Source: Geobacillus proteiniphilus
GTDB taxonomy: Bacteria; Bacillota; Bacilli; Bacillales; Anoxybacillaceae
Assembly (NCBI RefSeq): GCF_001908025.1
Contig: NZ_MQMG01000003.1
Location: 54,811 to 118,810, forward strand
Length of the DNA stretch: 64,000 nt
Direction: 5' to 3'
A model generated the notes under the pieces. The model saw only the letters and a list, made by a program, of their open reading frames with translations. It was not told the DNA's origin and ran no database searches. The position numbers and the translations under genes were made by a program. Of the stretch, positions 36,406 to 45,161 are shown in pieces (the first letter of the stretch is position 1; each line of letters opens with the position of its first letter).

Positions 36406-36764
36406 CGGTCAGTTCGTCCCCTTTCTCGGCAATCGCAAGCGGCGATCGAATAGCTTTTCACCTCATAGCCATAGCGGCGCAACAGACGGATGCCGACGTT
36501 TTTTTCGATGGCATCCTGGACGATGATATGCAGCGGCTGCCGCGGGATATGCCGAGCATGCCGTTTCAAATACGCCACTGGAATATGCAACGCTTGGCCA
36601 AATATGGGGCCATTGCTTTCATTATAATCGCGCAAGTCGACAAGAAGCAAGCCGTCCGGAACCTCTCCTACCGGAAGGCACGGAATATTTTTCACAGGAT
36701 AATAGCGTCGGTACAACGCAGCCGTCAAAAGAAAAAGAAAAAATAACAAACTACTGCCTATCAA
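36372..36764 (-). CDS. Membrane-anchored rhodanese-like protein without catalytic Cys
   Basis: A 130-residue protein read from a TTG start that follows AGAGGGGGTGAAC (the ATGs upstream have no RBS). A membrane helix (about residues 3-19) is followed by a rhodanese-like fold, LLLVDLRDYNESNGPIFGQALHIPV. The loop that should carry the catalytic Cys reads IIVQDAIEKNVG, without Cys. A CxC pair occurs near the C-terminus (AACDCRERG). It is transcribed first and overlaps cstR, so it may act with the sensor. The sulfur role is uncertain. Confidence 0.7.
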   Translation of the reverse strand: MIGSSLLFFLFLLTAALYRRYYPVKNIPCLPVGEVPDGLLLVDLRDYNESNGPIFGQALHIPVAYLKRHARHIPRQPLHIIVQDAIEKNVGIRLLRRYGYEVKSYSIAACDCRERGRTDRWNTIKKSKTA

Positions 36765-36803
36765 CAGTTCACCCCCTCTGTTTATCCTATGCATGATCAT
36801 TAT

Positions 36804-36819
36804 ATACCCCATTCAGTAT
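36804..36819. promoter_or_regulatory. CstR-like operator upstream of the membrane rhodanese-cstR pair
   Basis: ATACCC-CATT-CAGTAT, an imperfect 6-4-6 palindrome 40 bases before the TTG start. It would let the repressor control its own gene. Confidence 0.5.
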
Positions 36820-36853
36820 AAGGGCAACAAGAATCATTTTCCTTACCAATCGG

Positions 36854-37423
36854 CTATTCCCAGCGAATCAAAAGACCATAGACAGCCGGGTGAAAACGGA
36901 CAAGTTCCACATCGCTCGCCTTTTGTTTCATATAGGAAAGCAGTTCATCCGACGGAATCCGCTCATGAAGGGGCGGTCCCATTTCGCTTTCAACTGCTTC
37001 CCATTCAATCAAAAGAAATCGTCCATTCGGCTTCATCACGCGGCGGATCTCATCGATGGCGGCCTCTTTTTGTTCCACTTCATGAAAGACGAACGCCATG
37101 ATTCCTTTATCCATCGAATGAGATGGAAGTGAAGTGGAAGAAACATCCGCCACCCGGTATTCGATGTTAGTGATTGCCAACTGCTCGGTTCGTTGTTTTA
37201 ACAATTCGATCATCTCTGGCTGCACATCGACCGCGTATACTTTTCCGTTTGTCGCCTGCGCCAGCGGAATCGTAAAATAGCCATTCCCGGCGCCGAGATC
37301 AACGACCATGTCATCCGGTTTTACAGACAACATCGAAATCGCCTGTTGCGGGTCAATCCACTCTTTCCGTTTCGGGTCAAGCAGTCGATCAGCTTTTTCA
37401 TGATGAAAACGATGCCCTGCCAT
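36854..37423 (-). CDS. Class I SAM-dependent methyltransferase
   Basis: A 189-residue methyltransferase (UbiE/Methyltransf_11 type). SAM motif I is VVDLGAGNGYFTIPLA, motif II VYAVDVQPEMIELL, and motif III is in HSMDKGIMAFVFHEV. GGGAGG seven bases before the ATG at 37423 sets the start. It sits inside the sulfur island but has no overlap with neighbours. Thiol or sulfide methylation is possible from context only; the substrate is unknown. Confidence 0.82.
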   Translation of the reverse strand: MAGHRFHHEKADRLLDPKRKEWIDPQQAISMLSVKPDDMVVDLGAGNGYFTIPLAQATNGKVYAVDVQPEMIELLKQRTEQLAITNIEYRVADVSSTSLPSHSMDKGIMAFVFHEVEQKEAAIDEIRRVMKPNGRFLLIEWEAVESEMGPPLHERIPSDELLSYMKQKASDVELVRFHPAVYGLLIRWE

Positions 37424-37483
37424 CTTGTTCCCTCCCAATTTTCCTAATGAAATGATATCCGAAAAAGAGCTGTGAAGAAAAGA

Positions 37484-37517
37484 AAAACAGCCGGCAGAGA
37501 AACGCCGGACTGTTTTT
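37484..37517 (-). terminator. Terminator after rhodanese-MBL copy 2
   Basis: Read leftward, AACAGTCCGGCG-TTTCTCT-GCCGGCTGTT followed by TTTCTTTTC, three bases after the MBL gene stop. Confidence 0.8.
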
Positions 37518-37519
37518 CT

Positions 37520-38647
37520 CTACCGAACGGCGCAACGGTTTGGGCCGATTTCCATCTCCCGTTGTTCGTCTTCTGTCGGATGCAGTTTCCCCATATTCGT
37601 CTGACGGATTTCCTTATAAGCATTCGGCTGCGGCGGCAAGTTTTCCGTGACAGTTCGGCGGAATTCTTCATCGCTGGAAATATTTAACCCATGGTTTTTC
37701 TCGTAAAGCACGCCTAATCGTTCCGCTACACTGCCATCTTCGTTCATTTCATTCGGGCCCATGTAGTGCGCCGGCAACACAATCAAGTCGTCGGCAAGCT
37801 GTTTGTAGCGCTGGTAAAGCGTCTCCCGCAGATCGCCAACCCAGTCTTGCGCCTTTCCTGCCAGATCCGGACGGCCGATTGAGTCGATGAACAAAATATC
37901 GCCGGTTAACAAATATTGATCGTCCACAATAAACGATGTGCTGCCGATCGTATGTCCCGGCGAATACAGCGCTTCAATCACGACATGGCCGACGCGGATG
38001 CGGTCTCCATCTTGAATCGGTGTGTAGGAGAATGTCACCTCTTCGGCGTCTTTCGGCGGCAAATAATAGACCGCGCCTAGTTCTTCGGCCAATTTGCGTC
38101 CGCCAGAAATATGATCGGCATGCAAGTGTGTGTCGAACACATGCTTGATCGCAATGCCATGATCCTTCGCAAAACGGACGTACACGTCTGTCATGCGGTT
38201 CGTATCGATCAACGCCCCCTCGCCGTTCGATTCGACGAGATACGAGAGACACCCTTTGCCGAGGCGGATGAATTGGTAAATCGTTCCTCCGTTTTTCAAC
38301 TCGCCGATTTTCACTGGTTCCAAATGCTCGCTCCACGCCTTCATGCCGCCTTCGATCGAATAAACGTCCATATAGCCCGCCGCTTCCAACTGTTCTGCCA
38401 CAAACTCAGACGAGCCGCCCTTCGCGCAAACGGCATAAATCGTTTTGCTTTTGTCTTTCGGCAAACGGTCCAAATACGGTTCGATACCGTCCAACACGTC
38501 AAAATACGGAATATTGACGACCTCAACACCCTTCCCTTCAATCCGCCAATCGGCAAAATCTTCGGGGTTGCGAGCGTCCACAATGAACAGCTCCTCGCCG
38601 CGAATGATCTTATTGGCGATCTCTTTGACCGAAATCGTTTTCGTCAA
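37520..38647 (-). CDS. Rhodanese + metallo-beta-lactamase protein, persulfide dioxygenase-like (copy 2)
   Basis: A 375-residue paralogue of the protein at 32776-33912. The N-terminal rhodanese (residues 4-110) has the loop CAKGGSS. The MBL domain has [42 protein letters not shown] and VLPAHYMG. The C-terminus again ends with EIGPNRCA. No ATG fits; TTG at 38647 lies five to eight bases after AGGAGGGGG and gives [11 protein letters not shown]. It is followed upstream by a glutaredoxin gene 46 bases away. Probably oxidises a different low-molecular-weight persulfide. Confidence 0.87.
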   Translation of the reverse strand: MTKTISVKEIANKIIRGEELFIVDARNPEDFADWRIEGKGVEVVNIPYFDVLDGIEPYLDRLPKDKSKTIYAVCAKGGSSEFVAEQLEAAGYMDVYSIEGGMKAWSEHLEPVKIGELKNGGTIYQFIRLGKGCLSYLVESNGEGALIDTNRMTDVYVRFAKDHGIAIKHVFDTHLHADHISGGRKLAEELGAVYYLPPKDAEEVTFSYTPIQDGDRIRVGHVVIEALYSPGHTIGSTSFIVDDQYLLTGDILFIDSIGRPDLAGKAQDWVGDLRETLYQRYKQLADDLIVLPAHYMGPNEMNEDGSVAERLGVLYEKNHGLNISSDEEFRRTVTENLPPQPNAYKEIRQTNMGKLHPTEDEQREMEIGPNRCAVR

Positions 38648-38693
38648 CGATACCCCCTCCTTCCGCCATCGCTCTATCATTCGCATATGATTT

Positions 38694-38939
38694 TCAGCGA
38701 TGATTCGCCTCATTCCACAACGCCATAATCGTTTCCCGATCATACCCGAGCACCCAGCGGCCGTTAATCTCGATTTGCGGCACGCCCATTTGCCCGGTCG
38801 TTTCCACCAGTCTCCGCGCCGCTTTCGGATCCAACTCAACATTCACTTCCCGAAACGGAATGCCTTGGGCGCGCAAAAAGTTTTTCGCCATTACACAATA
38901 CGGGCATGTAGTTGTTGTATAGACAGTGACTTGTGCCAT
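38694..38939 (-). CDS. Glutaredoxin-family protein
   Basis: An 81-residue glutaredoxin/NrdH-like thiol reductase with active site [13 protein letters not shown] at residues 10-22 and [20 protein letters not shown] (cis-Pro loop and thiol-recognition motif). GGAAGGAGAAT precedes the ATG at 38939. Its position between the DsrE-like protein and persulfide dioxygenase copy 2 suggests that it reduces protein persulfides or disulfides there. Confidence 0.88.
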   Translation of the reverse strand: MAQVTVYTTTTCPYCVMAKNFLRAQGIPFREVNVELDPKAARRLVETTGQMGVPQIEINGRWVLGYDRETIMALWNEANHR

Positions 38940-38962
38940 ATTCTCCTTCCTCCTCTCCCTCA

Positions 38963-39352
38963 TTAGAAGGCCAATGTAATGTCCGCGTCTTTCGCGAACT
39001 GCAGGAACGTCGCCGCCCCCGCTACTTCAATGCCATCGACAAATTGATCTTTGTCAAGCCCCATCACATCCATCGTCATTTGGCAGGCGATCAGTTTTAC
39101 ACCCATTTCTTGTGCCATTTGAAGCAATTCTTCAATCGATGGAACGTTCGCTTTTTGGAACCCTTGTTGCAAATGTTCTTTCCCTTCAGGAATCGGCAAT
39201 TGCTTGTGCGCTTCTTTATGGATGAGATTCAACCCCTCAAACGTGAAGAACACCCCGACTTCCGCGTCTGCCGCCGCAGCAGCTGTCGCGATGTTGAACA
39301 CCTTGTACGCATCAAACAACCCGCCATTGGCTGCAATAATCGCTACTTTCAT
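38963..39352 (-). CDS. DsrE-family sulfur-relay protein (copy 2)
   Basis: A 129-residue DsrE-superfamily protein (MKVAIIAANGGLFDAYKVFN...) with the conserved Cys in KLIACQMTMDVMGLD, matching the motif of the gene at 35280-35762. GGAGGTTATTTTG decides the ATG at 39352; the in-frame extension upstream covers the promoter and palindrome. First gene of a DsrE-glutaredoxin-rhodanese/MBL operon. It may collect sulfane sulfur for the downstream dioxygenase. Confidence 0.87.
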   Translation of the reverse strand: MKVAIIAANGGLFDAYKVFNIATAAAAADAEVGVFFTFEGLNLIHKEAHKQLPIPEGKEHLQQGFQKANVPSIEELLQMAQEMGVKLIACQMTMDVMGLDKDQFVDGIEVAGAATFLQFAKDADITLAF

Positions 39353-39433
39353 CAAAATAACCTCCTTATGTTTTTCGTTATTATATTTTAGTGCCTGCCT
39401 CAGTTTTATACACATACACACGTTTGTAGTTAT

Positions 39434-39455
39434 ATACATATACGTGTATATGTAT
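39434..39455. promoter_or_regulatory. 22-bp palindrome upstream of the DsrE copy 2 operon
   Basis: ATACATATAC-GT-GTATATGTAT has perfect 10-bp arms and lies 82-103 bases before the DsrE start. The sequence differs from the ATACCC-type palindromes, so another regulator is likely. It is a good dimer-repressor site by symmetry. Confidence 0.55.
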
Positions 39456-39523
39456 CACAGAAATAATATTATCGGATTGTTTTTCTTTTGTCAACAGGAA
39501 GATACACGTCCCCGAAAAAAATG

Positions 39524-39552
39524 AAAAAGCGGCGAAACAAAGACCGCTTTTA
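39524..39552 (-). terminator. Terminator of the LysM/GH18 gene
   Basis: Read leftward, AAAGCGG-TCTTTGTTTCG-CCGCTTT followed by TTCAT, just after the gene stop. Confidence 0.65.
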
Positions 39553-39554
39553 AA

Positions 39555-40817
39555 TTATACCTTTCGTACAGTAAAAAATTTTCGCAGCAGCCATGGCCCT
39601 GGCGCAAATCCTAATGCCAGCTCCCATGCACCGACGCCTGCAATCTGAAATTGGCGGGCCAAATTCATTTTCTGTCCCATGCTTCTGACATCTTCAAACC
39701 ATACCTCATGAATGTTTCCAAGTTCATCAGTATATCGAAAAAACGGCGATTCATACTGAAGTGAATATTGAATCGATGATCGGTAACGCATGGCGGTTAA
39801 AACCGCCTCTTGGTTGGAGAGAGCATCCGCCGATGTCCCAGGCTGGTATGGAATGATCCAATCGTATCCATATAACGGGAGTCCGAGCAAGATTTTTTTT
39901 CGGGGGATGCGCTCGACGGCAAACTGAAGCGTCGATCTCACCTCACTAATGGGAGCGACTGGACCAGGTTCACTTGTTAAATGATGCCAATCGTACGCCA
40001 TAATAAACATATAGTCGACGACAGCGCCAATGCCGCCGTAATCGTAGCCTCTGAGCCAAGGGATCTCCTCGCTCGTTTTCGCTGGAACGGCGATCGTCAA
40101 AACATATCCAGCCGGTTTTAACCGATCGCGCAGCTGTCGCAAAAAACCAGTAAACAAATCACGATCCTCGCCGCGAACTTGCTCGAAGTCAATATTGACG
40201 CCACCATAGCCTTTTCGTGATACTAAATAAAAGATGTTCTCAACCAAATTCGCCCTTGCTTTCGGATTGTTCAGCACTTGGCTCGCCAGTCTCGTACTAA
40301 ATCCTTTCGATGTTAAGTTCGTCACCACCACAATGGGCGTCACACGGTTTTGCCATGCTGTTTCAATCGCTGCGGCGTCATCCCGCATAGTAATAATGTC
40401 GCCATTAGGGGCAAAACGATATTCGAACAAGGCAATGTATGATGAATACGGGGCAAAATCCCGCACGAGCGCCCGATCTAAGTTCGGTTCACGGAGAGTG
40501 TAATACGCTAACGTTATGGCTTGATACCAGGAAATATCAGGAATATAAATTTTCATTCCTGGAAGCATTCTGTACGGGTCCACCGCCGGATTGGCTGCCC
40601 GCAACTGTTCGACCGTCACAAACGCTCTCCGTGCAATGGCGCTTAGCGTGTCCCCTGGCTGCACTGTATACGTATAGCTGGGAACAAGCAATGCCTGACC
40701 AGGAACAATATTCGTTTCAACTAAGCCATTGACAAGGCGCAGACGTTCCAGCGGATAATCGTATCGCCTGCTGATTGAAAAAAGCGTATCTCCAGGTTGA
40801 ACAATGTGAATAAACAC
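39555..40817 (-). CDS. LysM-GH18 spore cortex/peptidoglycan hydrolase (YaaH/SleL-like)
   Basis: A 420-residue protein with two N-terminal LysM repeats (residues 3-48 and 50-94; IHIVQPGDTLFSISRRY and YTVQPGDTLSAIARRA) and a GH18 domain (about residues 105-415). The catalytic strand is GYGGVNIDFEQV with the Glu acid. The product lacks a signal peptide, like spore-coat localised SleL/YaaH glucosaminidases, which act in germination. GTG at 40817 follows GGAGGG at six bases; the ATG two codons earlier abuts the GGAGG. Confidence 0.9.
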   Translation of the reverse strand: MFIHIVQPGDTLFSISRRYDYPLERLRLVNGLVETNIVPGQALLVPSYTYTVQPGDTLSAIARRAFVTVEQLRAANPAVDPYRMLPGMKIYIPDISWYQAITLAYYTLREPNLDRALVRDFAPYSSYIALFEYRFAPNGDIITMRDDAAAIETAWQNRVTPIVVVTNLTSKGFSTRLASQVLNNPKARANLVENIFYLVSRKGYGGVNIDFEQVRGEDRDLFTGFLRQLRDRLKPAGYVLTIAVPAKTSEEIPWLRGYDYGGIGAVVDYMFIMAYDWHHLTSEPGPVAPISEVRSTLQFAVERIPRKKILLGLPLYGYDWIIPYQPGTSADALSNQEAVLTAMRYRSSIQYSLQYESPFFRYTDELGNIHEVWFEDVRSMGQKMNLARQFQIAGVGAWELALGFAPGPWLLRKFFTVRKV

Positions 40818-41184
40818 GATCATCCCTCCATTGAATCAACAAAGCTTCGGCGCCGGTATGATAAATATATATATGCTTATTGCCCGCAACCGCACCTTGT
40901 CTTGCCATCTTCTGCCCCCCATGTATGTACACTGCCCCCCCATTGCGGCACGTATGATGCCGCTGAATCGTTTCTCCTCTTTTTTCCTTTTACTGGACAT
41001 TGCCTCCCTTCTTCCTCTCTGTAAGGCAAGTGAGGGGCGTCTTGTATCGCGGACTCCTCCTTGTATGTAATTCTCCAATACATCCTAGTATCGATTTGAT
41101 TGAGCGAACCACGACAGTCAATTGCTGTTCTTTTGTTTTATTCATTTGCTTGTGCGCTGCTCTTAACCCTAAAACAGGACAAAA
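40818..41184. other. Intergenic region without recognisable gene
   Basis: About 370 bases between the LysM/GH18 start and the DUF202 terminator. It must contain the spore-hydrolase promoter. C-rich patches (CCCCCCATGTATG and CCCCCCCATTG) and short ORFs are present, but none has an RBS or family features. Confidence 0.4.
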
Positions 41185-41208
41185 CAAAAAGCGGCAAACA
41201 AGCCGCTG
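41185..41208 (-). terminator. Terminator of the DUF202 gene
   Basis: Read leftward, AGCGGC-TTGTTT-GCCGCT then TTTTGTTTTG, directly after the stop. Confidence 0.75.
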
Positions 41209-41580
41209 TTAAAGCAAGGTAAAAAAATAATATCCAAACAATACGGTAATCAACAACAATAGAGAAGCTAAAAACCAAATTAACGGACGCGACGGCCGGA
41301 ACGTTTGCTCATTTATTTGTTTCGTCTTCACGACATAACTAACGGTAGAAAACACAATCGTGCAGACGGAAATGACCACCGCCAATGCTCCGATCAATTG
41401 GACAATGGTCGTGGACAATGCGTTGCTCGTTGATTTTTCATGCAAATTGATCATTAAAAAAGCAATTCCAATAATGGCAATCGAGGTGCGAATCCAGGCG
41501 AGAAACGTCCGCTCGTTCGCCAAGTGTTGCTGAATATATTTGGAATCTTCTGTCGTCTGTCGTTTTGCCTCTCTCATCAT
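41209..41580 (-). CDS. DUF202 (YidH-like) membrane protein
   Basis: A 123-residue protein with the DUF202 signature LANERTFLAWIRTSIAIIGIAF and three membrane helices (about residues 30-48, 62-85 and 100-122). AAGGGG five bases before the first ATG of a pair gives MMREAKRQT. It lies 19 bases downstream of the decayed TlpA gene and may once have been co-transcribed with it. Function unknown. Confidence 0.82.
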   Translation of the reverse strand: MMREAKRQTTEDSKYIQQHLANERTFLAWIRTSIAIIGIAFLMINLHEKSTSNALSTTIVQLIGALAVVISVCTIVFSTVSYVVKTKQINEQTFRPSRPLIWFLASLLLLITVLFGYYFFTLL

Positions 41581-41598
41581 CTCTTCCCCTTTATACAT

Positions 41599-42515
41599 TT
41601 ATTGGATCGACTTCATCTGATCCACCAGCCAGTCATAACTCATCGGTCCAATCATTTTTTCGTATAATCCCTTGCGAGTCAATGAGATAGCTTGCCGGAA
41701 TCGCATGAGCCAGGTATTGTCGGGATACCTCTCCTTTTTCGTCAAGAACGACCGTAAATGTAATGCCATACTCCTGAATGAACCGCGCAACCTGTTCCAG
41801 CTGTTTTTCCGATTGAGTTAAATTGACCGCGACAATCTCCACCCCTTCATCTTTATATCGTTCATAAAACTTCTGCATATCCGGCATTTCCGCTCGACAA
41901 GGTGGACACCAAGTCGCCCACATGTTCACATCACCCTTTTGCCGCGAAGGTCAGATAGTCTCACTTCCTTCCCATCAAGCGTCCGCAATGCAAAATCCGA
42001 CGCTTGATTTCCCACCTCAATCCCTTCAACGATTTCACTTTCATGTTGCGTTCCATCCTCCACCGGGGAAGCAACTTGATTCGACAACGTATCGTAAACC
42101 GCCCATCCTGCCAAAACAAACAATACAAGCACAACAACGATTTTTCGCAACGTTTTTACTCCCTCCAGCATAATACGTTTCGTTGCCATACGGTCCACAA
42201 CATGACAGCAACGGTCAAAAATAATTGGTACAAATGAATAGGATCGGAAGCAAACCAACTATGATCCAACGATGAACCGTATCGCCTTTCAAACAAATAA
42301 TAAACAAAGCGGCCTCCTAAATAAAAACTATCAGCGAGTTCACTAACAAATGCATAGGGATTTTTCGGTGATAGGCGCGAAACATCGTCACGATTACAGC
42401 CGTTGCCACCCCAAGCATGACACCGCGATTTCCACTTGGCAAATACAGCACCCCGAACGGATTGCGCCATAACAAAGAAGGGGTTGCGAACAGCGGGTAG
42501 AGCTTCCAAACAAGT
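41599..42515 (-). pseudogene. Decayed Lgt-like membrane protein plus TlpA/ResA thioredoxin
   Basis: Two coupled genes broken by small deletions. The 5' part (42515 to about 42170) reads LVWKLYPLFATPSLLWRNP... and RFVYYLFERRYG, like the N-terminal Lgt-like membrane domain of the intact protein at 56687-57925, but it lacks its first 55 or so residues and is frameshifted in a T-run (about 42330). The 3' part is a signal-anchored thioredoxin-like protein with WATWCPPCRAEMP. It is frameshifted at ATGTGAAC (about 41930) and again at an A6 run (about 41663) before YDWLVDQMKSIQ. Not functional as one protein. Confidence 0.8.
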
Positions 42516-42547
42516 CAATAGATCAACACACTTCACAGCCTACTTTG

Positions 42548-43777
42548 TCACGGTTTCTTCAAAGTTTCATCCATCCGCACATGTGAATAGACCCCCGCTA
42601 GAAACGGAAACAACGCTACAATCCCAATCGACCATGTCACGCCTACTACATCTGCTATAACCCCTGCGGCAAGAGCCCCAAACGCATAACCGCTATCTCT
42701 CCAAAAGCGATATACCCCCATCGATGACGCGCGCCAATTCGGTGACGCAACATCCCCGATCACCGCTTGCAAAGTCGGGTAAACCATCGCGGTACCCAAA
42801 CCTAAAAAAATCGCCCCCAAAACCCATAAAGAAAAATGGTTGACAACTAAAAGAAACCAGAGCGAAAAAGCTTGCACCCACATGCCATAGGTAACCAGCT
42901 TCTTTCTTCCGATTTTGTCACTCAACGCCCCCGTAAACAGTTGAAAAAAACCCCACGCGGCTGGATATATCGCCACAATCGCACCGATCTCACTTACACT
43001 TAATCCGACTGTCGAAAAATATAAAGGAAACAACCCCCACGCCATTCCGTCTTTCAAATTAGTCGACAATCCAGAAAAGCTCGCACTAGAGAGAGTAGGA
43101 TCTTTCCATGATGTCAAACGAAAGATCTCTCTAGAGGATAAAGAACGGTCTGGCATTGCCGAACCATGATCCTGAACTTGCGTCTTTAGGTGTTGTTCCG
43201 TATCCTTCACAATGAGAGACAGCAACATTCCGACCATCGCGATGCCGATTCCTACATAAAACGGTTCGGGACTTAATGAATAGCGGGAAGCCATAAATCC
43301 TGATACCGCTGCCATCATGGCGACGCCCGAGTAACCCGCAAACTCATTTAATCCGACCGCTGTTCCTCTTTGGTTCGCTTTCGCAATGTCAATCTTCATG
43401 TTCACCGTCATAGACCAAGTCAAACCTTGGTTAATGCCTAATAAAATGTTCGCAAATACAATGACCCACCACGCATGGGCGTAAATTGTAAGAATCGGCA
43501 CGAAAAGACCAATCGCCCAACCGATCAAAAGGACTCGTTTTCTTCCAAATCGATCTGCAATTTGACCGGCAAAATAATTCACAATCGCCTTGGAAAAACC
43601 GAAACTAATGATAAAAGAAAGAGCGGCGCTTGTCGAAGCCAAACCAAACTGTTTCTCACCTAATAAAGGAAGGATCGTTCGCTCGATCCCTACCATTGAT
43701 CCAACAAACAAATTGATCACGACTAATAACGTGAATTGAAGAAAGTTTTCCATAATCCCATTTTTCCGCTCCACCAT
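42548..43777 (-). CDS. MFS transporter
   Basis: A 409-residue major facilitator with 12 membrane segments. Motif A appears as GQIADRFGRKRVL after TM2 and again as GALSDKIGRKKLV after TM8. GAGGTG eight bases before ATG 43777 (MVERKNGIMENF) sets the start, though a downstream ATG eight codons later is possible. It lies between thioredoxin-like genes and the decayed TlpA pair, and the substrate is unknown. Codon use is more A/T-rich than in the left half of the window. Confidence 0.82.
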   Translation of the reverse strand: MVERKNGIMENFLQFTLLVVINLFVGSMVGIERTILPLLGEKQFGLASTSAALSFIISFGFSKAIVNYFAGQIADRFGRKRVLLIGWAIGLFVPILTIYAHAWWVIVFANILLGINQGLTWSMTVNMKIDIAKANQRGTAVGLNEFAGYSGVAMMAAVSGFMASRYSLSPEPFYVGIGIAMVGMLLSLIVKDTEQHLKTQVQDHGSAMPDRSLSSREIFRLTSWKDPTLSSASFSGLSTNLKDGMAWGLFPLYFSTVGLSVSEIGAIVAIYPAAWGFFQLFTGALSDKIGRKKLVTYGMWVQAFSLWFLLVVNHFSLWVLGAIFLGLGTAMVYPTLQAVIGDVASPNWRASSMGVYRFWRDSGYAFGALAAGVIADVVGVTWSIGIVALFPFLAGVYSHVRMDETLKKP

Positions 43778-43957
43778 TCGACATTCACCTCTTCTTCATC
43801 GGTGCAACCATCTCTTCTTTCCAACCAGAACGAACGGATTTGGCAAACATCATTGTGTTTCACCAGCCTTCTAAAAAGCGTATAAGCTCCTTTTTGCAAA
43901 ATCGATGATGCCTGCTCTACAAGCTGAACTATGATGCCAAAATGTTCCCCACACGTT

Positions 43958-44293
43958 TTAACCGACCACCATTTTGTATATTTTCCCCACCTTTTCACGC
44001 AATAAATCCATATGCACAAAACGCGCTTCTCGAAAAACCTCTTTTCCATCGACAAATAAAAGTAAAACGGGAGCCGTGAAAACCGAAAAACGCCCGGCTG
44101 CTTCTTTCACATCGTCTACGACAATATGCCCCAGTTGAATCAACGGGAATTCTTCCATTAATTCTCCCACTTTCGGATAAAGCGCATGGCAAACCCCGCA
44201 ACTTTGACTAGAAAGAAACAAAAACGCCAGCTCATTTTCATCAATAAAACGGTCAATCATGTCCATATTCGTTAACGCTGCAAATTCCCTCAC
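43958..44293 (-). CDS. Thioredoxin-family protein
   Basis: A 111-residue cytoplasmic thioredoxin-fold protein with the active site SSQSCGVCHALYPKV (CGVC) at about residue 30 and the cis-Pro loop FSVFTAPVLLLFVDG. The ATG at 44293 lies 8 bases after GAGGGG. Thioredoxin-like proteins with CxxC and this size reduce protein disulfides or persulfides. It follows the chimeric sulfide-oxidation gene by about 75 bases and may belong with it. Confidence 0.85.
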   Translation of the reverse strand: MREFAALTNMDMIDRFIDENELAFLFLSSQSCGVCHALYPKVGELMEEFPLIQLGHIVVDDVKEAAGRFSVFTAPVLLLFVDGKEVFREARFVHMDLLREKVGKIYKMVVG

Positions 44294-44366
44294 ACGAATC
44301 CCCTCATTTTCTTGCTTTTTCGAAACATCTTGGAAAAGACCATCGAGCCACTTTTTCGGGCATCGT

Positions 44367-45065
44367 TTATAGCTTCACATCTTCCATGACTCTCCCAAGC
44401 TCTTCACGCACTTCTTTGACGTATATGTGCAGTTTTTCATCTTGCACTCGCTGAATGATATTATCTAATGCGATGGAAATACTGTAGAGCGATTGCCCGA
44501 CACCGTCATGCAATTCTTGAGCAAGACGTTTATGTTCTTGTTCTTTTGCTTCTGTTAATTTTTTCACCATCCACTTTGAACGACGCGCCTCTTCTTCTTT
44601 TTTCTTTGCCGTTTGATCACGCAAAACAAGCAAATAATATTTCGCCTTATCTTGTTCGAGAATGAGCTCTGTGCTCATTTCTACATCAATCCACTGTCCA
44701 TGATCGGTCGGCATTTCGGATACAAAATACGGAACTTCTTCTGTGGCAATTAAGTAACACCGTTCTTCTCCTTCTTTCACTTTGCGTTGTTGACAAAATG
44801 AACAATACGGCACTTTTTCACCAAGTTGCCAACCAGTGAGCCGCTTGGCGGCTGGATTCATCTCAACAATTGTTCGTTCATGATCCATGACAATAATTCC
44901 ATCTTGAATATACGCAAAATGGTCGCGTGTTGACAACGCTGGAACTTCTTCTTCATTTACATACGCAGGGCCGATTTTGTTCACTTTCTTCATCATTGCA
45001 AAATATTTGGGCGGCTCCGGTTGACCTGTAAGCAATAGTTTCACAAACTCTTCTTCATCCGCCAC
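44367..45065 (-). pseudogene. 3' part of the chimera: dioxygenase tail joined to PAS + truncated histidine kinase
   Basis: In the same frame as the gene at 45162-46457 and separated from it only by one TAG. From 45161 the frame reads PAHGAGSACGKALGAVPVST and GQPEPPKYFAMMKKVNKIGP, the normal continuation of a persulfide dioxygenase. After VPALSTRD it changes to a PAS domain (IQDGIIVMDHERTIVEMNPAA, about residues 50-150) and a HisKA_3 domain (AQELHDGVGQSLYSIS). It ends at DVKL without an ATPase domain, so it cannot phosphorylate on its own. Only the kinase fragment would be made from the 45065 start (a GTG codon). Confidence 0.75.
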
Positions 45066-45161
45066 TTTCAGCGCCCAGTTGGTCAGCTTTTCATATCCAA
45101 CCGTTGAAACAGGAACGGCACCAAGAGCTTTCCCGCACGCACTTCCCGCTCCGTGCGCCGG

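Noticed and set aside
43723..44055. Leftward frame between the thioredoxin and MFS genes
   Set aside because: It overlaps both neighbours, lacks an RBS at a usable start and shows no family motif; the 180-bp gap is probably spacer or debris.
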